The notes under the pieces: model-generated
What the model saw: the letters and a program-made list of their open reading frames with translations, nothing else
What the model was told of the DNA's origin: nothing
The model's database searches: none
Shown here: positions 42,217-45,490 of the stretch, piece by piece
How the letters are laid out: each line of letters opens with the position of its first letter
Numbering within the stretch: the first letter of the stretch is position 1
Program-made: the position numbers and the translations under genes
Origin: Firmicutes bacterium UBA5766
GTDB taxonomy: Bacteria; Bacillota; Desulfotomaculia; Desulfotomaculales; Nap2-2B
Reading direction: 5' to 3'
DNA: 45,490 nucleotides
Assembly: GCA_002418775.1 (NCBI GenBank)
Contig: DIEU01000021.1
Location: forward strand, 50,528-96,017

Positions 42217-42237
42217 AGTATACTTTAATAATTCGTC
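42217..42237 (-). promoter_or_regulatory. Possible promoter for the crotonase-proA pair
   Basis: TATACT (42222-42217) is a good -10; the best -35 (TTTACT) is only 15 bp away, so the call is tentative. It lies in the 329-bp gap 42121-42449, whose other content is the repeat tail described separately and an inverted repeat GAACGGAG/CTCCGTTC at 42261-42291. Confidence 0.35.
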
Positions 42238-42272
42238 AGTAAAGCCTTTTTTCCCTCCTCGAACGGAGCTTA

Positions 42273-42449
42273 AGTTTGATTATCTCCGTTCGTAGTCCCT
42301 GCCGGCTGAGTACCCGTTGGCGGCGTCCCTGTTGGTGGCGCTCCTGTATGCGGTGTCCCTTCCAGTGGAGTTCCATCCGGCGCTGTCCCGCCAGGTGTCC
42401 GATTGGAAGCATCCTTTTGCCTTTCGTTCGGTTTTAAAAGTAATAATGC
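42273..42449 (-). other. In-frame 59-codon extension after the ATPase stop, with pentapeptide repeats
   Basis: After the ATPase TGA (42452-42450) the same frame stays open for 59 codons to TAA at 42272-42270. No ATG, GTG or TTG occurs in frame. The tail starts ALLLLKPNERQKD and then has six 15-bp units (42308-42397) encoding G-T-x-P-x variants, ending GTTNGDNQT. Gly, Thr and Pro codons vary at the third base while the peptide is kept, which suggests the peptide is or was translated. A different frame gives a 57-codon ORF (42280-42453) whose ATG overlaps the TGA, but it encodes no regular repeat. Confidence 0.55.
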
Positions 42450-44963
42450 TCATCTCATGAAAAACTTTACAATTTCATACCACAAAACTGACACCGCTGC
42501 TATACCGACTGCTGCAAAAAAATAACCGGCAGATAGCGGCGCAAGCTTCAGGAACCCACTAAGAGGTGTATATAAGATTAGAAAAAGACCTGTTACAGTA
42601 CCTATGAAGACAAACCACATAACTTTATCTTTCGCTAGGCGGATCATCGAATGCACAATAGAATCATAGTTCGAACTGTTTACATGGACTAAAAAAAAAT
42701 TTGCTATGATTATCACTGAGATTCCCATAGTTCTCGCCAGGGCAGCGTTATCGGGGTTTTGCCGCAGTAATACAAAATAAGTAATAAAAGAAGCGGCAAA
42801 AATAAACAGCCCTTGTAAAATGCTTTTCGTAAATGTTCCGGGAGTAAGGATATTTTCCTGCGGATTTCTTGGTCTGCGTTCCATAATGTTATGTTCTGCA
42901 GGCTGGCGTTCCAATACTATAGAGCAGGTGGGGTCAATAACAAGCTCCAGAAGCACTACATGTACCGGCAATAATAACAGGCTTGCCGGGTTTATGCCTA
43001 GAAACGGCGCTAGCAGCGCAGCTAAGGCAATAGGAATGTGAATAGTAAAAACATAACCCACAGCTTTTCTGATATTATCATAAATTCTTCTGCCGTCCTG
43101 AATAGTATCTACAATGGTTGAAAAATTGTCGTCCATCAAAATTAAATCAGCGGCTTCTCTGGATACTTCAGATCCACGTTTACCCATAGCAATTCCAATA
43201 TCCGCTTTTTTAAGCGCGGGAGCATCGTTTACTCCATCACCTGTCATGGCCACAATTTCCCCATTCTCCTGGAAAGCCTTCACGATTCGCATTTTATGTT
43301 CGGGAATAACTCGGGAAAAAATACTCACATTAGACACCCAGTCACGCAACACTTCATCGCTCATTTGGTCCAGTTCGTAACCGGTGATAATTTTATCGTT
43401 GTCCGGCATGCCTATCTGCTTTGCTATGCTGCTTGCCGTGAGCCCGTTATCTCCGGTAACCATGACTACTCTGACTCCCGCTTCATTACATTTCCTGATA
43501 TCTTCTTTCACAAAATCCCTGGGGGGATCCGCTAAGCCAACCAGACCCTGAAGTGTTAAACTACAGTCGGTAATTGCAGCGGGAATTTTTGATTCACTGT
43601 CCAGCTTCATTGTGCCCACAGCAATGACACGTAAACCTTTTTTTTGCATTTCGGCCATTTTCTCTTCTGAGCGCCTGCATTCCATCCCTGACATGCTGCA
43701 GATTTTTAGAATGCTCTCAGGAGAGCCTTTAGCAGCGATAATAATCTCGCCATCGTGATTCCAGACATGCCCCATCATTTTCAATTCATTTGTAAAAGGA
43801 TATTCTGTAATCAACCTGCCGCCAAATAAGTGACTTCTGGTGATGCCAAGGTTTTCACAATGCAGCAGCATCGCCTTTTCCATTTGGTCATATGTCTCTT
43901 CCTCGCAGGCAAGCCCCATTAACTCACAGAAAGCACTGACGTTGCCGTCTATGGCCCAAGTTTCACATACAGTCATTTGATTCATTGTGATGGTACCTGT
44001 CTTGTCAACACAAAGAACGGATACGGCGCCTAAAGTTTCAACTGAGGGAAGCTTGCGGACTAGAGAATGTTTTTTTGCCAGCCTCCATGCTCCCATGGAC
44101 AAAAATACTGTCAGAATAACAGGAAATTCTTCCGGTATCATGGCCATCGCAAGTGTAATTCCAGCAAGAATGCTTTCAATAATTCTGTCTTTGAATATAT
44201 GGTCTGGAATATTGAAATATGTAATAATACCAACCGATATCAGTAGGACGGCAGCGATTCCCGCAGAGAACTTTACAAGCTGGCGTGTCTGTTTTTGCAA
44301 AAGAGTGGGACTTTCTGCAACAGATGCCACATTGGCGCCGATTTTACCATACTCTGTTGCCGCACCAATCTTTTTAACACGAATTATGGCGCTGCCCTGA
44401 ATAACCATTGTTCCTGCATAGCAGTAATCTTTACGCCAGTATTCGGCGCTGTTGCCGCTTTTGCTGCCGGAGGCAGTTTTCCAAACACCCTCCGCTTCCC
44501 CGGTAAGTAAGGACTCATCGACACAAAGGTCATTTTCTCTAATAATCTCTCCGTCGGCAGGAATTTTTCCTCCTTCCGAGATAATCATCAAATCACCCGG
44601 GACGATATCCGCACTTGGAATCATTTGCTCTTTTCCGTTTCGAATTACTTTACTGCGCGGCGCTGTTAAGTCTTTCAGAGCATCTAAGGTTCTGTCGGTC
44701 TTCCATTCCTGTATGACATCTATACTAATGATGCCAAGAACAAAAAAAAGCATTATTGCGCCGTCACGAGGTTCACCCAAAATAAAATAGATAACTGCCG
44801 CTATTATTAAAAGCAGGAACATAGGCTCTGAGATAATGTGGAGCACTTTCATGAAAAAGCTTTGTTTTTTCTTATCTGCAAGTTCGTTTTTACCGAACTG
44901 CTCCTGCAGCATCTTAGCCTGCTCATCAGTTAAACCTTGTAATAATATGGTATCTTTCGTCAT
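42450..44963 (-). CDS. Cation-transporting P-type ATPase (P2-like)
   Basis: 837 aa. N-terminal cation-ATPase domain, then helices near 45-63 and 70-86. Actuator motif LLTGEA (152-157), M4 ion-site motif AMIPEEFPVIL (274-284), phosphorylation D320 in CVDKTGT, hinge TGDGVNDAPALKKADIGIAMG, and about six C-terminal helices. PEEFP in place of the SERCA PEGLP places it in a bacterial P2 group whose ion (Ca2+, Mn2+ or other) is not certain. ATG 44963 behind GGAGTGAC. It is preceded by a promoter and attenuator-like leader and followed by an in-frame repeat tail. Confidence 0.93.
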   Translation of the reverse strand: MTKDTILLQGLTDEQAKMLQEQFGKNELADKKKQSFFMKVLHIISEPMFLLLIIAAVIYFILGEPRDGAIMLFFVLGIISIDVIQEWKTDRTLDALKDLTAPRSKVIRNGKEQMIPSADIVPGDLMIISEGGKIPADGEIIRENDLCVDESLLTGEAEGVWKTASGSKSGNSAEYWRKDYCYAGTMVIQGSAIIRVKKIGAATEYGKIGANVASVAESPTLLQKQTRQLVKFSAGIAAVLLISVGIITYFNIPDHIFKDRIIESILAGITLAMAMIPEEFPVILTVFLSMGAWRLAKKHSLVRKLPSVETLGAVSVLCVDKTGTITMNQMTVCETWAIDGNVSAFCELMGLACEEETYDQMEKAMLLHCENLGITRSHLFGGRLITEYPFTNELKMMGHVWNHDGEIIIAAKGSPESILKICSMSGMECRRSEEKMAEMQKKGLRVIAVGTMKLDSESKIPAAITDCSLTLQGLVGLADPPRDFVKEDIRKCNEAGVRVVMVTGDNGLTASSIAKQIGMPDNDKIITGYELDQMSDEVLRDWVSNVSIFSRVIPEHKMRIVKAFQENGEIVAMTGDGVNDAPALKKADIGIAMGKRGSEVSREAADLILMDDNFSTIVDTIQDGRRIYDNIRKAVGYVFTIHIPIALAALLAPFLGINPASLLLLPVHVVLLELVIDPTCSIVLERQPAEHNIMERRPRNPQENILTPGTFTKSILQGLFIFAASFITYFVLLRQNPDNAALARTMGISVIIIANFFLVHVNSSNYDSIVHSMIRLAKDKVMWFVFIGTVTGLFLILYTPLSGFLKLAPLSAGYFFAAVGIAAVSVLWYEIVKFFMR

Positions 44964-45065
44964 AACTCAGTCACTCCGGTAATTTTTAAGCTTCACAAAA
45001 AAAGTTGTTCTTAAGATGGCAGCTTTGAAAGAAACTACTTTTTTTTGTTGGAGGTAAATACAGAA

Positions 45066-45112
45066 AAACCTGCGGTAACTATTCATAGTCCCGCAGGTTT
45101 GTTTTTACCTGC
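45066..45112 (-). terminator. Terminator with competing antiterminator in the ATPase leader
   Basis: Minus-strand RNA: AAACCTGCGG (45100-45091) pairs with CCGCAGGTTT (45075-45066), with an inner ACTAT/ATAGT stem and a TTTTTCTGTATTT tail. Upstream GCAGGT (45112-45107) can instead pair with ACCTGC (45098-45093), which would break the terminator. The two pairings are mutually exclusive. It lies about 100 bp before the ATPase start. Confidence 0.75.
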
Positions 45113-45166
45113 TGCCGGTAAACCGGCCCAGCCCCATACACCCTCTAGGTGTATCGCCTGCTCTAT
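45113..45166 (-). promoter_or_regulatory. Candidate aptamer/sensor domain upstream of the ATPase
   Basis: Transcribed just after the promoter. It contains hairpin ATACACC/GGTGTAT and a bulged hairpin GCTG-GG-CCGG-TTTA-CCGG-CAGC directly before the antiterminator strand. Position and layout suggest a metal- or metabolite-sensing riboswitch, but it does not match the yybP-ykoY (Mn2+), M-box, NiCo, fluoride or c-di-GMP consensus as I know them. Confidence 0.45.
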
Positions 45167-45172
45167 TAAAAT

Positions 45173-45202
45173 ATTTTATGCTATCCATAGGAATAATGTC
45201 AA
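45173..45202 (-). promoter_or_regulatory. Promoter for the ATPase gene
   Basis: TTGACA (45202-45197), 18 bp, TAAAAT (45178-45173) on the minus strand. Perfect -35 and five of six at -10. The leader would be about 200 nt. Confidence 0.65.
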
Positions 45203-45219
45203 GGGAAAAGAGCTCAGAG

Positions 45220-45349
45220 CTTTTTGCTTTGTAAGTTTAACGTTTGAAATTACTTCCAACCGTCCAAGACTCGCTATTGGTGGCTTGGCTTTAGCCTTTC
45301 CAAGCAGGATTTCCACCTGCTAAACTTCACAACCCATGCTTGGTCGCAC
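45220..45349 (-). mobile_element. Truncated 5' end of a group II intron (IIC-like)
   Basis: Starts GTGCGACCAAGCATGGGTTG at 45349, matching the GUGYG 5' end and the GCAUGGGU block of group IIC introns. It continues with a GCAGG/CCTGC hairpin and GGAAAGGCTAAAG, comparable to GUGAAGGCAGAAG in the O. iheyensis intron, then a CGGTTGGAAG stretch. No intron-encoded protein or domain V is found before the ATPase promoter, so the rest is missing. The left boundary is approximate. Confidence 0.5.
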
Positions 45350-45488
45350 CGAAAGTTGAGTTAATACCTCTTAAAACAAGGTCGCCGACCTTGCAACCTA
45401 TTTTATCAGCGATAAGGGGGCACTTTGCTTGAAGCAGAAAAAATATGTTTTCCTTCTCTTCGGAGAGCGATTCATAATTTCCCTGACC
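45327..45488 (-). pseudogene. Possible 3' portion of a gene interrupted by the intron fragment
   Basis: Entering from the window edge, one minus-strand frame is open for 53 codons (45488-45330, TGA at 45329-45327). The first 46 residues (NYESLSEEKENIFFLLQ, then ADKIGCKVGDLVLRGINSTF) look protein-like. The last seven fall inside the intron 5' end. Not recognised; the part to the right of the window is needed to judge it. A second frame is also open for 30 codons, so coding is uncertain. Confidence 0.3.
45377..45393 (-). repeat. 17-bp palindrome with T-run upstream of the intron end
   Basis: CAAGGTCG-G-CGACCTTG followed by TTTT on the minus strand, about 25 bp before the intron-like 5' end. 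Group IIC introns prefer sites just after terminator hairpins. The same bases also encode GCKVGDL in the open frame here, so it may not be a real terminator. Confidence 0.45.
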
Positions 45489-45490
45489 TT

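Noticed and set aside
42261..42291. Terminator formed by GAACGGAG/CTCCGTTC after the ATPase
   Set aside because: A real inverted repeat, but with a 15-base loop and no U-run on either strand.
45113..45166. Known metal riboswitch (yybP-ykoY, M-box, NiCo) or fluoride/c-di-GMP aptamer
   Set aside because: I looked for the conserved cores of these classes and could not find them; left as unassigned.
45045..45323. 92-codon plus-strand open frame over the ATPase leader and intron-like region
   Set aside because: It crosses the terminator hairpin, promoter and intron-like RNA; composition is not protein-like.
1..45490. tRNA, rRNA, CRISPR arrays, intact insertion sequences, prophage or defence genes
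   Set aside because: None could be found by reading both strands; the repeats seen are short and explained above.

Overview
The window looks like chromosomal core sequence from a spore-forming, low-to-medium GC Firmicute of the Desulfotomaculum/Pelotomaculum (Peptococcaceae) type. Evidence: a Bacillus-order dipicolinate/aspartate-pathway cluster (dpaA-dpaB-asd-dapG-dapA), the rimP-nusA-rnpM-infB-rbfA-nrnA-truB-ribF-rpsO-pnp and rpsB-tsf-pyrH-frr-uppS-cdsA-dxr-rseP-ispG-proS series, a YtvI-type spore membrane protein, strong AGGAGG-type ribosome binding sites and frequent TTG/GTG starts. The genus is inferred from family resemblance only. Almost everything is on the minus strand; only lgt and acuA are on the plus strand.

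Layout, in plus coordinates: (1) 1-9.4 kb, lysine/dipicolinate operon read leftwards: dapB, dpaA, dpaB, asd, dapG, dapA, an Lrp/AsnC regulator, an aminotransferase, argS and the start of pyrG. A sigma-A promoter precedes dapB and a sigma-K-like site precedes dpaA. (2) 9.4-10.6 kb, lgt (plus) converging on a small membrane protein whose ribosome binding site lies in a hairpin. (3) 10.6-22.9 kb, translation/RNA module: rimP, nusA, rnpM, infB, rbfA, nrnA, truB, ribF, rpsO, pnp and an M16 peptidase. (4) 22.9-35.9 kb, envelope/isoprenoid/translation module, from rpsB, tsf, pyrH, frr, a PASTA-like small gene and a ferredoxin through uppS, cdsA, ytvI, dxr, rseP, ispG and proS to a diacylglycerol glycosyltransferase-like protein and mgtC. 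(5) 36-45.5 kb, accessory region: acuA, a gene fragment, a DUF2207/LemA pair, proA, a MenB/BadI-like enoyl-CoA hydratase, a P-type cation ATPase, and, upstream of the ATPase, a promoter plus terminator/antiterminator leader lying beside what looks like the truncated 5' end of a group II intron.

The first 36 kb is mostly conventional housekeeping. The unusual material is at the right end. The ATPase reading frame stops at TGA but continues in the same frame for 59 more codons with a pentapeptide repeat and no start codon. Its upstream leader has the architecture of a riboswitch or attenuator that I cannot assign to a known class. Other items to check: an SD-sequestering hairpin at 10.6 kb, a possible AUA start for pyrG, a sigma-K-like promoter for dpaA, a 7-bp tandem SD repeat before dapG, and a convergent truncated gene overlapping acuA. 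No tRNA, rRNA, CRISPR array or intact transposase was seen.
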